Part shown: positions 41,507-51,651 of the stretch, one piece after another
Layout: every line of letters begins with the position of its first letter
How positions within the stretch are numbered: the stretch's first letter is position 1
Source: Actinomycetes bacterium
Lineage (GTDB): Bacteria > Actinomycetota > Acidimicrobiia > Acidimicrobiales > Ilumatobacteraceae
Length of the DNA stretch: 64,000 nucleotides
Assembly (NCBI GenBank): GCA_029782355.1
Contig: JAKOUY010000031.1
Location: 124,001-188,000, forward strand
Reading direction: 5' to 3'
Notes under the pieces: generated by a model
What the model saw: the letters and a program-made list of their open reading frames with translations, nothing else
What the model was told of the DNA's origin: nothing
The model's database searches: none
Program-made: the position numbers and the translations under genes

Positions 41507-42301
41507 TCAGCGCAGCACGTTGACGGCGCGGGCGACGACGAGGGCGACCGTCACCACCGAGATCGTCGACTGCAGCATCATGACCAACTTGGTCCAGCGG
41601 GTCATCGGCAGCACGTCGGTCGGGCTGAACGCGGTGGCGTTGGTGAACGACAGGTACAGGTAGTCGACGTAGGTCGGCTCCCAGTCCTCGCCGCATAGGT
41701 CGGGCTTGTCCATCTGCGGGAAGAGGAAGTCGACGTCGCCGCGGCTGCCGAGGGCCCGCTGCACCGGGCCGCCGCGGTCGGACTCCCAGTACCACAGGGA
41801 GAAGACCAGCACGTTGGTCAGCCAGATCGCCCCGCCGGTGAGCAGCAGCTCGGTGGGCTCGCGGATGCCCTGGGCGCGGGCCAGGTCGACCACCAGGCGG
41901 ATGGCGGACGCCGCGTTGGCGATGCTCAGGAGGGCGATCAGGACCAGGCTCCAGCCGCGCAGGAGCTTGGAGTCCGTGGTCAGCCGGGCCGGGCTGGCGA
42001 TCACCAGGGCGACGAGCAGCAGCAGCGCCAGGCCGGGGAGGAGGTAGCGCGGCCGGTTGGCGATGCGCGCCGGGAGCAGCACCATCAGCGTGACCGTGGC
42101 CAGGATGGCCAGGGTGGCCGCGGCACGGTGCTCGCCGCGCGTCTCCCGCCGCCAGGCCGGGATCATGTTCATCGCCCCGGCCGCGACCTTGTCGAGCCCG
42201 AGGCCGTCGATCCCCAGTCGGCGCTGGAGGTCCTGCACGGCGCGCACCACGGCGCGGTCCGGCTCGGGGGGCGTGGGGCTCGGCGTGTCGGTCGGTTCCA
42301 T
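41507..42301 (-). CDS. Integral membrane protein with a pore-loop-like C-terminus
   Basis: 264 residues from an ATG at 42301. An N-terminal helical cytoplasmic region is followed by about six hydrophobic segments. The last third (YVDYLYLSFTNATAFSPTDV, then PMTRWTKLVMMLQSTISVV) is arranged like the outer helix-pore loop-inner helix of two-TM potassium channels, but the filter TxGYGD is replaced by TAFSPTD. This is a recurrent, uncharacterised actinobacterial family as far as I can tell. A longer start would run into the HNH gene upstream region and was rejected. The function is unknown. Confidence 0.75.
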   Translation of the reverse strand: MEPTDTPSPTPPEPDRAVVRAVQDLQRRLGIDGLGLDKVAAGAMNMIPAWRRETRGEHRAAATLAILATVTLMVLLPARIANRPRYLLPGLALLLLVALVIASPARLTTDSKLLRGWSLVLIALLSIANAASAIRLVVDLARAQGIREPTELLLTGGAIWLTNVLVFSLWYWESDRGGPVQRALGSRGDVDFLFPQMDKPDLCGEDWEPTYVDYLYLSFTNATAFSPTDVLPMTRWTKLVMMLQSTISVVTVALVVARAVNVLR

Positions 42302-42386
42302 GGCGGCCTGCGGGTCACCGTACCCCGCACCGTCGCGTCCACGATGCGGGGGAACCGCGTCACACCCCAACTGCTTGGATGACGAC

Positions 42387-43694
42387 ATGGTCGCCGTGAT
42401 CGCCGAGCTCGAAGCGGCGGTGGGCGCGCTGCTGGCAGTGGACCCGGACTCGCTCGATGGCCCTGAGCTGCACGACGCCGCGGTGCGCTGGCTGCAGGTG
42501 CGCGAGCGCCTGGAGGCTGCCGGGGCGCGGCTGGTGGAGGCGTGGGATCGCCGCCGGCTGTGGGCCTCGAACGGGGCCACGTGCGTCACCCGCCGGGTCA
42601 TGGGCGAGACGTCGTGCTCGTTCACGTCGGCCAAGCGCACGGTGTCCCGGGCTCGCTCGTTCGCCGAGATGCCGGCCGTCGCCGCCGCCGTGGCCAGCGG
42701 CGACCTGTCGCTCGACTAGGCCCGCCTCCTGGCCGAGGCCAACACACCGGAGCACCATGAGGCCTTCGCCCTCGACGAGGAGTTCCTGGTCGACCGGGCG
42801 ATCCCGCTGAACTTCGACGACACGGCGACGATGCTCGACTACTGGTCGATGCACCAGGCCGATCGGGAGGGGCGGATCGCCGAGGACGGGACGGACCACA
42901 GCGTCGTGTCGCTGTCGACCACCTTCCAGGGTGCCGTGGTCCTCGACGGCGTGCTCGACCCGCTGCCCGGCGCCATCCTCGCCGAGGAGCTGACCCGCTT
43001 GGAGCGGGAGCTGTGGCTGGAGGATCGGCGCAACGGCGTGCATCGCACGCTCCGCCAGCGTCGGGCTGCGGCGCTGGTGCGCATGGCCGTGCGCTCCGCC
43101 GCCAAGACCGAGGGGGCGCTGGACCCGCGCCTGCTGCTCACCGTGCACGTCGGCGAGTCGACGCTGGCCAACCTGTGCGAGCTGGCCCACGGCAAGGTCA
43201 TCGCCCCGGGCGTCCTGGTGCCGTGGCTCGGCCACGCGGCCGTCGAGTCGATCCTGTTCGACGGGCCGATGACCGTGGTCGGGGTGTCCTCGCAGCGCAC
43301 GTTCACCGGCGTCGTTCGCCGCGCCGTGCAGGCACGGGACCGGCGCTGCGTGCACCCCTCGGGGTGCCGGGTGCCGGCGGCACGGTGCGATGTCAACCAC
43401 ATCGTCCCTCGGTCGCAACACGGCGAGACCTCGCAGTTCAACGGCAACGTCGAGTGCCCGGCGCACAACCGCGATGCCGGACGCCACGACCAGGCCACCC
43501 AGCCGCTGCCGTCCCGGCCGGTCACGCCGGCCGACATCCGCCGGGTGCGCAGTCGCTACCGAGCCCGCTTCGGGCAGTTCGACGGCAAGGCCGACGATGG
43601 CGCTGGCGAGTCGGACGGCGCCGGCGACCCGGACGGCGAGGCGTCAGGCCCGGCCGACGAGGGTGGGGCCGGCCCGGTCCAGCCAGGCGTGTGA
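42387..43694 (+). pseudogene. DUF222/HNH endonuclease interrupted by an in-frame amber codon
   Basis: From an ATG at 42387 one reading frame covers a complete DUF222-HNH protein except for a single TAG at 42717-42719, after ...SGDLSLD. In this family the motif normally reads SLDQARLLAEA, and here ARLLAEA follows the stop directly, so a CAG glutamine codon has become TAG by one C-to-T change. Downstream, the HNH nuclease part is intact (RCVHPSGCRVPAARCDVNHIV..., with NHI and the HNR end CPAHNRDAGRHD). Such genes are multi-copy and often decay in actinobacteria. The 3' end overlaps the convergent phosphotransferase by 51 bp. Confidence 0.85.
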
Positions 43695-44435
43695 CCGGCG
43701 GTTCTGGGCCTCGTAGCCGGCGGCCCAGGCCTCGACGTAGCCGGGTTGGCCGGCCTCGGCCCGGGCGCGCATCGAGACCAGGGCGCGGTCGAGGAAGTCG
43801 AGCCCGGCGGCCACGACGGCCGCGCGGGTCGCGCCGTCCAGCCGGTGCGCGTCGCAGAACGCGCTGAAGCGAGCGGGCTGGTCGATGCCCTGCCAGGCTG
43901 CGGCGACGTCGGTCGGGTCGCGCAGCGGGACCCAGTGGCGGGCGGCGATGGCGATGTCGACGAGCGGGTCGTTCGGCGCGGCGAAGTCGAAGTCGATGAA
44001 CCCGGCGGCCCGGCCCCGCCGGACGACGACGTTCTCGACGCACAGGTCGTTGTGGCAGACGATCGCACCGGCCGGCGGAGCGGGCAGGTTGGCGCGATCC
44101 CAGCAGGCGTCGGACGGCGCAACGAAGGTGCCCGCCGCCCGGTGCAGCGCGGCCTGCAGCTCGGCCACCGACACGAGCAACTCGTCGCTCGCCGCCCACG
44201 CCGGGAAGGGCGGGACGGCCACGTCGCCCTCGATCCAGGTAAGCACCTCCCGGCCTCGTTCGTCTTGCCCGACGACCCGCGGCGCGCCGTCGAACCCGGC
44301 CTTGGCGAGGTGGTCGAGGAGTGCGTGGACGGCTGGGGTGTGCGCCCGCCACGGTCGCCGGACGGTGTCGCCGACGCGCACGACCGCCCCGCCCGAGCCC
44401 AGCCCGCCGGCGAGGGCCTGCTCGTCGGTGTTCAC
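43644..44435 (-). CDS. Aminoglycoside phosphotransferase-family kinase
   Basis: 263 residues from a GTG overlapping the upstream stop. The kinase-like fold is shown by the catalytic loop IVCHNDLCVENVV (HxDxxxxN type) and the metal-binding segment AAGFIDFDFAAPNDPLVDIAI. An N-terminal lobe is short. Substrates of this broad family include aminoglycosides, choline, homoserine and sugars; nothing identifies the substrate here. It is translationally coupled to the GNAT-dioxygenase fusion, suggesting a small-molecule modification unit. Confidence 0.87.
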   Translation of the reverse strand: MNTDEQALAGGLGSGGAVVRVGDTVRRPWRAHTPAVHALLDHLAKAGFDGAPRVVGQDERGREVLTWIEGDVAVPPFPAWAASDELLVSVAELQAALHRAAGTFVAPSDACWDRANLPAPPAGAIVCHNDLCVENVVVRRGRAAGFIDFDFAAPNDPLVDIAIAARHWVPLRDPTDVAAAWQGIDQPARFSAFCDAHRLDGATRAAVVAAGLDFLDRALVSMRARAEAGQPGYVEAWAAGYEAQNRRSHAWLDRAGPTLVGRA

Positions 44436-45991
44436 CGCACCCCGCCCGGTGTCGGCTCACCGGTCGGGCAGAGATCGGCCCCGGGGTCGAGCACGGTGGC
44501 GTGGAACTTGGACATCAGGTGTGGTCCAGCGGCGATCGGCGGGTGGCGCGGCTGCTCGCCAGGCGCCAGGCAGGTCGGCAGGCACTCGATCACCGCATCC
44601 CAGTTGGCGTTGTGGAAGAACGCCAGCGAGCGTCGTTCCGTCCCGGCCGCCCCACCGGACGAGCCCGCCGCCGTCCCGACGTGTCCGGCCGTCTCACCAG
44701 GCCCGGTCGCCCCGGTTGGGCGGCCACTCGGCAGGGCCACCCGGTGCAGGGTCGAGACCCAGCGGTCATTGGTCCAGCGCGACATCGCGTCGCCGAGATT
44801 GACCACGAAGGAGTCAGCCACGGTGGGCACGTCGATCCATCGCCCGTCCGCTCGGCGGACCTGCAAGCCGCCTGCGCCGGGACGGTCGTCGTGGCCGTCG
44901 CGCAGCAGGATCGTGAGCGTGCCGTAGTCGGTGTGCGCGCCGGCGCGCAACTGGCCGGGGCGCGCCGGGCCGGCCAGCGGCGGATAGCGCAGGGCGCGCA
45001 TCGCGCTGGCATGACGGTCGATCAGCGGGGCGAAGTACGCCTCGTCCAGCCCCAGCGCGGTGGCCATCAGCGACAGGAGCCGGGCGGCCAGGTCGCCCAT
45101 GGCCGTGAAGTAGGCCGACCACGCCGGACGCAGGGCCGGCAGGACGGCGTCGGGCCAAGGCGTCGGGCTGAACGCCCAGGCCTCGTCGTCGCTGAGCGGC
45201 CCGGGCACCAACCCGGCCGGGCCGATCGCGTAGCTCTCCTTCACGTCGGGCGGGGTGTCCTCCCCGAGGCTGCGTGCCAGCGTCTCGGCGGCCAGCCCGT
45301 TGTAGCCGTACGGATCGCCGGGCCGTGCCATGGCCACGGTGGCCTTGTCGGCGTCGGGGAGGGCGAAGAACTCGGCCGCGGCCGTCCAGGCCCGATCGAC
45401 CACCTCCCGCGCCACGCCGTGCCCGGTGATCACCAGGAAGCCGAGGTGGGTGCAGGCGGCGTCGATCGCCGCGGCCACCTCGTCGCGATCGCCGCCGAGG
45501 TCGATCACCGGCACCGCGGCCAACGCCGCCTCCGCGCCTGCCTCGAGCCGCACCGGCCGCCGGCGGACCACGCGGTGATGGGGGAGTGCGGTGGCGGCGT
45601 CGACGAAGCCGTCCCCGACCACCTCGAACCCGTGGCGCCGGTAGAAGTCGAGCGCCGCGTCACGGGCGTTGGCCCACACCGCGTCGGCACCGTGCTGCCA
45701 GGCCCGCCGGCAGCCGTCCTCGACCAGCAGGGCGCCGACGCCGGTGCGTTGCGCGTGGACGGCGGTGGCCATGCCGCGCAGCTGCACGGCGGGCCCGGCG
45801 CACCCGTCCAGCGTCCGCGGCACCCAGGTGGAGACGGCCACCAGCTCGTCGCCGTCGAGCACGCCCAGATGGAGGGCGCCCTCGAGGTGATCTTCGGGGA
45901 ACTCGACGACCCGGGTCGGGGTCTCCGCCCGCAACACGGCGAGGCGCAGCGGGTGGGTCTCGGCCGCACGCAGCTCGACGACGGTTCGCAC
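44432..45991 (-). CDS. GNAT acetyltransferase fused to an isopenicillin-N-synthase-like dioxygenase
   Basis: 519 residues from a GTG at 45991. Residues 1-147 are a GNAT domain (LRGMATAVHAQRTGVGALLV, with the acetyl-CoA loop RTGVGAL at 82-88, and ARDAALDFYRRHGFEVVG). Residues from about 160 on are an IPNS-type 2-oxoglutarate/Fe(II) oxygenase: VPVIDLGG, CTHLGFLVITGHGV, then ligands His353 and Asp355 in AGAHTDYGTLTILL and His416 in STLHRV. The two reading frames join without a break. Both parts are catalytically complete by motif. The substrate is unknown; the neighbouring kinase may act in the same pathway. Confidence 0.87.
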   Translation of the reverse strand: MRTVVELRAAETHPLRLAVLRAETPTRVVEFPEDHLEGALHLGVLDGDELVAVSTWVPRTLDGCAGPAVQLRGMATAVHAQRTGVGALLVEDGCRRAWQHGADAVWANARDAALDFYRRHGFEVVGDGFVDAATALPHHRVVRRRPVRLEAGAEAALAAVPVIDLGGDRDEVAAAIDAACTHLGFLVITGHGVAREVVDRAWTAAAEFFALPDADKATVAMARPGDPYGYNGLAAETLARSLGEDTPPDVKESYAIGPAGLVPGPLSDDEAWAFSPTPWPDAVLPALRPAWSAYFTAMGDLAARLLSLMATALGLDEAYFAPLIDRHASAMRALRYPPLAGPARPGQLRAGAHTDYGTLTILLRDGHDDRPGAGGLQVRRADGRWIDVPTVADSFVVNLGDAMSRWTNDRWVSTLHRVALPSGRPTGATGPGETAGHVGTAAGSSGGAAGTERRSLAFFHNANWDAVIECLPTCLAPGEQPRHPPIAAGPHLMSKFHATVLDPGADLCPTGEPTPGGVR

Positions 45992-46019
45992 CGTCCCAGT
46001 CTCGCCTACGCTCGGTCCC

Positions 46020-47075
46020 GTGCGTGCCCTGGCGAAGACCACGCCCGGCCCGGGACTGGATCTGATCGAGGTCCCCGAGCCCCGACCCGGCCCGAACGAC
46101 GTCAAGATCCGCGTCCTGCGCGCCGGGCTGTGCGGCACCGACCTGCACCTCCAGCAGTGGGACGACTGGGCGGCGGCCACCGTGCACCCGCCGCTGGTCA
46201 TCGGCCACGAGTTCTACGGCGAGATCGTCGAGCTGGGCGACGACGTCGGCGTCACCACCGGTGGCCGCCTCGCCGTCGGCCAGCGGGTGTCCGGTGAGGG
46301 CCATGTCGTCTGCGGCCACTGCCGCAACTGCCGGGCCGGGCGCCGCCACGTGTGCATCAACACCCAGGGCATCGGGGTCAACCGCGACGGCGCCTTCGCC
46401 GACTTCGTGGTCCTCCCGGCCGGCAACGTGTGGGTCCAACCCGACTCGATCACCCCGGAGCTCGGGGCGATCTTCGACCCGTTCGGCAATGCCACGCACA
46501 CCGCCCTGCAATGGCCGATGGTCGGGGAGGACGTGCTGGTCACCGGCGCCGGGCCGATCGGGGTGATGGCCACGGCGATCGCCCGCCACGCCGGGGCTCG
46601 CTACATCGCCGTCACCGACCTGTCCGACTACCGCCTCGGCCTGGCCCGGCGGGCCGGCGCCGACCTGGTGGTCAACAGCGCCACCACCCGGCTCAGCCAG
46701 GTGCAGCGCGAGCTCGGCATGAAGGAGGGCTTCGACATCGGTCTGGAGATGAGCGGCGCCCCGCCGGCCGTGCGCGAGATGCTCGACAACATGAACCACG
46801 GCGGGCGGGTGGCCATGCTCGGCCTGCCGAAGGACGACTACGCCGTCAACTGGGGCAAGGTCATCACCCACATGATCACGATCAAGGGCATCTACGGCCG
46901 GGAGATGTTCGACACCTGGTACGCGATGAGCGCCATGCTGCAGACCTCGGCCGAGCTGCGCGCCGCGATCACCTCGGTCATCACCCACACGTTCCCGGCC
47001 GAGGAGTGGGCCACCGCCTTCGACACCGCCCGCGGTGGGCAGTGCGGCAAGGTGATCATGGACTGGGAGGCGTAG
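46020..47075 (+). CDS. tdh: L-threonine 3-dehydrogenase
   Basis: Zinc-dependent NAD enzyme oxidising threonine to 2-amino-3-ketobutyrate. 351 residues from a GTG at 46020. The catalytic zinc ligands Cys38 (GLCGTDLH) and His63-Glu64 (IGHEFYGEI) and the structural-zinc cysteines 98, 101, 104 and 112 are all present. The Rossmann motif TGAGPIGVMATAIA follows. DPFGNATHTAL and HMITIKGIYGREMFDTWY are Tdh-specific. It is immediately followed by kbl, the next enzyme. It is divergent from the GNAT-dioxygenase gene across 28 bp. Confidence 0.96.
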   Translation: MRALAKTTPGPGLDLIEVPEPRPGPNDVKIRVLRAGLCGTDLHLQQWDDWAAATVHPPLVIGHEFYGEIVELGDDVGVTTGGRLAVGQRVSGEGHVVCGHCRNCRAGRRHVCINTQGIGVNRDGAFADFVVLPAGNVWVQPDSITPELGAIFDPFGNATHTALQWPMVGEDVLVTGAGPIGVMATAIARHAGARYIAVTDLSDYRLGLARRAGADLVVNSATTRLSQVQRELGMKEGFDIGLEMSGAPPAVREMLDNMNHGGRVAMLGLPKDDYAVNWGKVITHMITIKGIYGREMFDTWYAMSAMLQTSAELRAAITSVITHTFPAEEWATAFDTARGGQCGKVIMDWEA

Positions 47076-48246
<1,171 letters not shown>

Positions 48247-48272
<26 letters not shown>

Positions 48273-49488
48273 GCCGCAGCCGGGTGCGCAGCCGGCGGGT
48301 GATCGTCAGGTAGGCCAGCGCCCCGCACAGGTTGAGCACGGCGAACGCGGCGATGGCGGTGCGCACGCTGGTGGAGTCCGCCAGCGTGCCGGCGGTCAGG
48401 TTGGACAGCGAGATGATCAGGGTGGCCAGGGCGAAGTCGCCGGCCATGATCCGGCCGCGCACCGCATCGGTTGCCCGCCGTTGCAGGCCGTAGGTGCTGA
48501 GCGTCCACTGCGCCCCGCCGCCGAGGTGGGCCAGGAACGCCAGCAGCGCGGCGAGCCACAGCGTCGTGCTGACGCTGAGCCCCAGGTAGCACAGCCCGAA
48601 CAGCACGCCGACCGACCCGGAGACCAACAGGATGCGCGACAACCGCGGCCCGGCCAGGCGGGCGGCGATCAGCGGGCCGAGGGCGACGCCGAGGCCACGG
48701 GCACCGATCAGCCAGCCGGTCCCCCGGTCACCGGCGTGCAGCGGACCGGTGGCCATGGCCGCCAGCAACCCGACGATGCCGGAGCCCACCGCAAAGGTCG
48801 CCTTGCTGGACATCAGCGCCAGCAGCACCGGGTCGCGGCGCGCCTCGTGGATCGCTTCGGCCATGTCGGCCAGCGGGCGCATCCGCCGCCCGGTGTGCGC
48901 CGTCCGCTCCTGCTGCATCGGCCGGCGGATCCCGGCCACCAGCAGCGCGGCGATCAGGAAGGACACGCCGTTGGCGACGAAGGCGGTGTCCCGCCCGAAC
49001 CAGCCGGCCACCAGCCCGCCCAGCGCCGCGCCGACGGCCAGCATCGTGCCCCACAGCGATCCGAACATCACTGCGGCGACGCGCAGCTCGTCCGCCGAGC
49101 GGGCCAGGTTGGGCAGGCCGGCCTGGGCAGCCGGGCCGACGAACGCCCCGAGGGCGGAGATCGCGCACAGGCAGGCGTAGCCGATCCACAGCGAGGAGGC
49201 CGAGCGGACCACGAGCAGCCCGAGCGCCGCAACGGTCTGGACCACGGACACCACGGCGAGGATCGTCCGCCGATCGAAGCGGTCGGCCGCCGAGCCGGCC
49301 AGCGGGGAGACCAGGAACGCCGGCAGCGCCTGGGCGACCATCACCAGGGTGACGAGCAACTTCGACGACGAGAGGTCCTGCACCAGGCCGACGAAGGCGA
49401 CGTAGGCGAACCAGTCGCCCATGAACGACACCACCTGGGCGACGAACAGGCGGCGGATGTCGGCATTGCCGCGCAGCACCCTCCACAC
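48247..49488 (-). CDS. Major facilitator superfamily transporter
   Basis: 413 residues from a GTG at 49488, with about 12 hydrophobic segments. The loop between helices 2 and 3 reads [16 protein letters not shown], the MFS motif A, and [16 protein letters not shown] at the first helix is typical of the EntS/MFS-3 type exporters. Substrate is unknown; relatives export siderophores, drugs or amino acids. It starts 5 bp after the DUF2520 gene, in a possible csoR-DUF2520-MFS unit. Confidence 0.88.
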
Positions 49489-49493
49489 GGCGG

Positions 49494-50198
49494 TCAGCCG
49501 CGCTCGGCCAGGCGGCGGGTGGCGCCGGCCAGCGCGTCGAACAGCTCGAGCAGGTCCGGGCAACGCTCGGCCACGGCGGCGCGCTGGCGCTCGACGGTGG
49601 CCCGGTCGCCGCGAGCGATCGGGCCGGTCAGGGCGGCCGGACCACCGGTGGCGGCCCAGTTGGCCAGTGCCGCCTCGACCAGCGGGACCAGCAGCGCCCG
49701 GTCGCCTCCGGCGGTGACCATCAGGCGCTCGGCGGCGTCCTCCAGGGTGACCAGGTAGTTGGCCGCCATCGACGCGGCAGCGTGATAGGCGGCGCGGTCG
49801 GTGTCGGCGACGTGCACCGGCCGCATGCCGAGGGCCTCGGCCACCTCGACGGCGAAGGCCTCGGCCCGGGGCGTGCTGCCGGCGACGGCTGCGCCCGCCC
49901 CGCCGAAGTCGGCACCGCTCGCCGGCACGGTCATCAGCGGATGCATGGCGAAGCACTCGTGACCAGCCAGCACGTCGAGTCCCAGCGCACCGGCGCAGTG
50001 CCCGACCAGTGGCCCGCGAGCCAGGCAGGCCGCGGCCGCGGCGATCTGCCCGTCGGGCACGGCGAGGATCACGGCCTCGATCTCGCCGCCCCCGGCATAC
50101 CCCCGGCCGAACGGGCCGCGGACACCCGGGAGGGCGCTGGTCAGCGCCCGGCCGACCCGGCCGGCGCCCACCACGGCGGTGGTCAGCGAGAGCGCCAA
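49494..50198 (-). CDS. Rossmann-like DUF2520 protein
   Basis: About 234 residues from a TTG at 50198; the start is uncertain because the alternatives are TTG, GTG or an overlap with csoR. The N-terminal LTTAVVGAGRVGRAL is a Rossmann dinucleotide motif, followed by VILAVPDGQIAAAA, GHCAGALGLDVL and AMHPLMTVP. The C-terminal half is the helical DUF2520 domain (HAAASMAANYLVTLEDAAERL, TGPIARGDRATVERQ). Such proteins resemble ketopantoate or prephenate dehydrogenases but have no proven reaction, and are often next to panC, which is not present here. Confidence 0.82.
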   Translation of the reverse strand: MALSLTTAVVGAGRVGRALTSALPGVRGPFGRGYAGGGEIEAVILAVPDGQIAAAAACLARGPLVGHCAGALGLDVLAGHECFAMHPLMTVPASGADFGGAGAAVAGSTPRAEAFAVEVAEALGMRPVHVADTDRAAYHAAASMAANYLVTLEDAAERLMVTAGGDRALLVPLVEAALANWAATGGPAALTGPIARGDRATVERQRAAVAERCPDLLELFDALAGATRRLAERG

Positions 50199-50208
50199 GC
50201 CGGTGGGC

Positions 50209-50478
50209 CTAGGCCAGCTTGGTGAACATCCGCTGCACGTCGGCCAGCTCGTAGCCCTCGGCACGGGACCGTTCGGGGTCCGACAGGCACCACGTCAGCC
50301 CGGCGGCGACCAGCACGAACCCGGCCTGCTCCAAGGCCTTGTTGGCTGCGCTGAGCTGGGTGACCACCTCGCGACAGTCGCGCTTCTCCTGGAGCATCTG
50401 CTGGACGCCCCGGACCTGTCCCTCGACACGCCGCAACCGCCGGAGCAGATCGGCCACCGTGTCATCGCTGAGCTCCAT
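50209..50478 (-). CDS. CsoR/CstR-family repressor
   Basis: 89 residues, all helical, with the family start LLRRLRRVEGQVRGVQQML. CsoR binds copper through a Cys-His-Cys set. Here Cys35 (RDCREV) and Cys64 (LTWCLSD) are kept, but the position of the histidine is Gly60 (LVAAGLTWC). Loss of that histidine is typical of CstR, which senses persulfides, so reactive sulphur rather than copper may be the signal. An exact operator-like dyad lies 19 bp upstream of the start. The genes downstream (DUF2520, MFS) would be under its control. Confidence 0.85.
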   Translation of the reverse strand: MELSDDTVADLLRRLRRVEGQVRGVQQMLQEKRDCREVVTQLSAANKALEQAGFVLVAAGLTWCLSDPERSRAEGYELADVQRMFTKLA

Positions 50479-50493
50479 GGCGTCCAGCCTACG

Positions 50494-50919
50494 TCATACC
50501 CCAGGGGGTAGCGCGGCCCGGATCCGTCCGGCGACCTGCTCGATCTCGCCATCGGCGTAGCGCTGCCGGGGCCAGAAGAAGCCGCGCAGGCCGTCGCCGC
50601 GCCGGCGCGGCACGACGTGGACGTGCAGGTGGGGCACGCTCTGGCTGATCGTGTTGTTCATGGCCACGAACGTCCCGCCGGCGCCGAGCGCCTCGGGCAT
50701 CGCCGCGGCGACCCGCCGGGCCAGGCCGAAGAGCGGAACGAGCAGCCCGTCGTCGAGGTCGACGAGGGTCGGCACGTGCCGGCGCGGCACCACCAGGGTG
50801 TGCCCGGGGAACACCGGGCGGGTGTCGAGGAAGGCGACCGCCGCCTCGTCGGCGGCGACCAGGTGCGCCGCGGCCTCGCCGGTGACGATCCGGCAGAACA
50901 GGCAGGCCGCTTCGCTCAC
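50494..50919 (-). CDS. HIT-family nucleotide hydrolase or transferase
   Basis: 141 residues. The histidine triad His97-x-His99-x-His101 is in SVPHLHVHVVPRR, preceded by the fold's LVVPRRHVPTLVDLDD. An N-terminal CLFCRIVTGE gives the Cys-x2-Cys zinc site of many HIT hydrolases. It probably cleaves dinucleotide or nucleoside-phosphoramidate substrates. Its GTG overlaps the VIT-protein stop. Its final codons contain the csoR operator. Confidence 0.93.
   Translation of the reverse strand: MSEAACLFCRIVTGEAAAHLVAADEAAVAFLDTRPVFPGHTLVVPRRHVPTLVDLDDGLLVPLFGLARRVAAAMPEALGAGGTFVAMNNTISQSVPHLHVHVVPRRRGDGLRGFFWPRQRYADGEIEQVAGRIRAALPPGV
50497..50510. promoter_or_regulatory. CsoR-type operator TACCCCAGGGGGTA
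   Basis: A perfect dyad TACCCC-AG-GGGGTA, the G-tract form known for CsoR/CstR/FrmR repressors, 19 bp upstream of the repressor ATG. It lies inside the last codons of the upstream HIT gene. It implies autoregulation and a promoter inside that gene. Confidence 0.75.
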
Positions 50920-51626
50920 ACGGCGTTGCCGGTGACCGTGCCGATGAGCACGGAGATGGCCAGGGCCAGCGATCCGCCGATCAGCACCCGGATCGCCGCT
51001 CGACTCTGCGGCGCCCCGCCGAGCCGGGCGCCGAGCGCCCCGAGCCCCACCAAGCCGGCCAGGGTGACGGCGATGGTCACCGGGATCCGCGCCCCGGAAC
51101 CGGTGAGCAGCACGACGATGATCGGCACGATGGCCCCGGCGATGAAGCTGAACGCCGACACCACCGCGGCCTGGATCGGGTTGGCCAGGTCGTGGATGTC
51201 GATGCCGAGTTCGTCGCGGGCGTGGATGGCCAGCTTGTCGGGGTGCTGGGACAACTCGTCGGCGACCTGCTCGGCGAGGTGCTCGCTGAGCCCCTTGTTG
51301 CGGTAGATCTCCACCAGCTCGTGACGCTCCTCCTCCGGAGCGAGCTCCAGCTCACGCCGCTCGCGCTCGATGTCGGCGCGCTCGGTGTCCCGTTGCGAGC
51401 TGACCGACACGTACTCGCCGGCCGCCATCGCCAGGGCTCCGGCAGTGAGCCCGGCGATCCCGGCCACCAGGATGGCCGAGCGGGAGCTGTCGGCCGAGGC
51501 CACGCCGACCATCAGCGCAGCGGTGGAGATCAGGCCGTCGTTGGCCCCGAGGACGGCGGCGCGCAGCCAGGCGGCGCGCCCGCCGCGGTGCAGCTCGGGG
51601 GCGTGCGCGGTGGTCGTGCGGGTCAT
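50916..51626 (-). CDS. VIT1/CCC1-family iron/manganese transporter
   Basis: 236 residues from an ATG at 51626. The five-helix VIT pattern is clear: AAVLGANDGLISTAALMVGVA as helix 1 (motif GxNDGLxS), GLTAGALAMAAGEYVSVSSQ as helix 2, a cytoplasmic metal-binding region rich in Glu (RDTERADIERERREL), then three helices with AVVSAFSFIAGAIVPII. These carriers export Fe(II) or Mn(II) in exchange for protons. It is divergent from the CLC gene with only 25 bp between them. Confidence 0.92.
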   Translation of the reverse strand: MTRTTTAHAPELHRGGRAAWLRAAVLGANDGLISTAALMVGVASADSSRSAILVAGIAGLTAGALAMAAGEYVSVSSQRDTERADIERERRELELAPEEERHELVEIYRNKGLSEHLAEQVADELSQHPDKLAIHARDELGIDIHDLANPIQAAVVSAFSFIAGAIVPIIVVLLTGSGARIPVTIAVTLAGLVGLGALGARLGGAPQSRAAIRVLIGGSLALAISVLIGTVTGNAV

Positions 51627-51630
51627 CCGG

Positions 51631-51647
51631 CCATCGTGCCACGATGG
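51631..51647. promoter_or_regulatory. Palindrome CCATCGTG-C-CACGATGG between VIT and CLC genes
   Basis: Perfect 8-bp arms around one base, filling most of the 25-bp gap between two divergent transporter genes, whose starts are at 51626 and 51652. It could be an operator for both. The gap is too short for a fluoride riboswitch of usual size. Confidence 0.45.
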
Positions 51648-51651
51648 TCGG

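Noticed and set aside
42387-43694. Amber read-through or pyrrolysine use in the HNH gene
   Set aside because: TAG lies at a family Gln position reachable by one C-to-T change, so decay or error is simpler.
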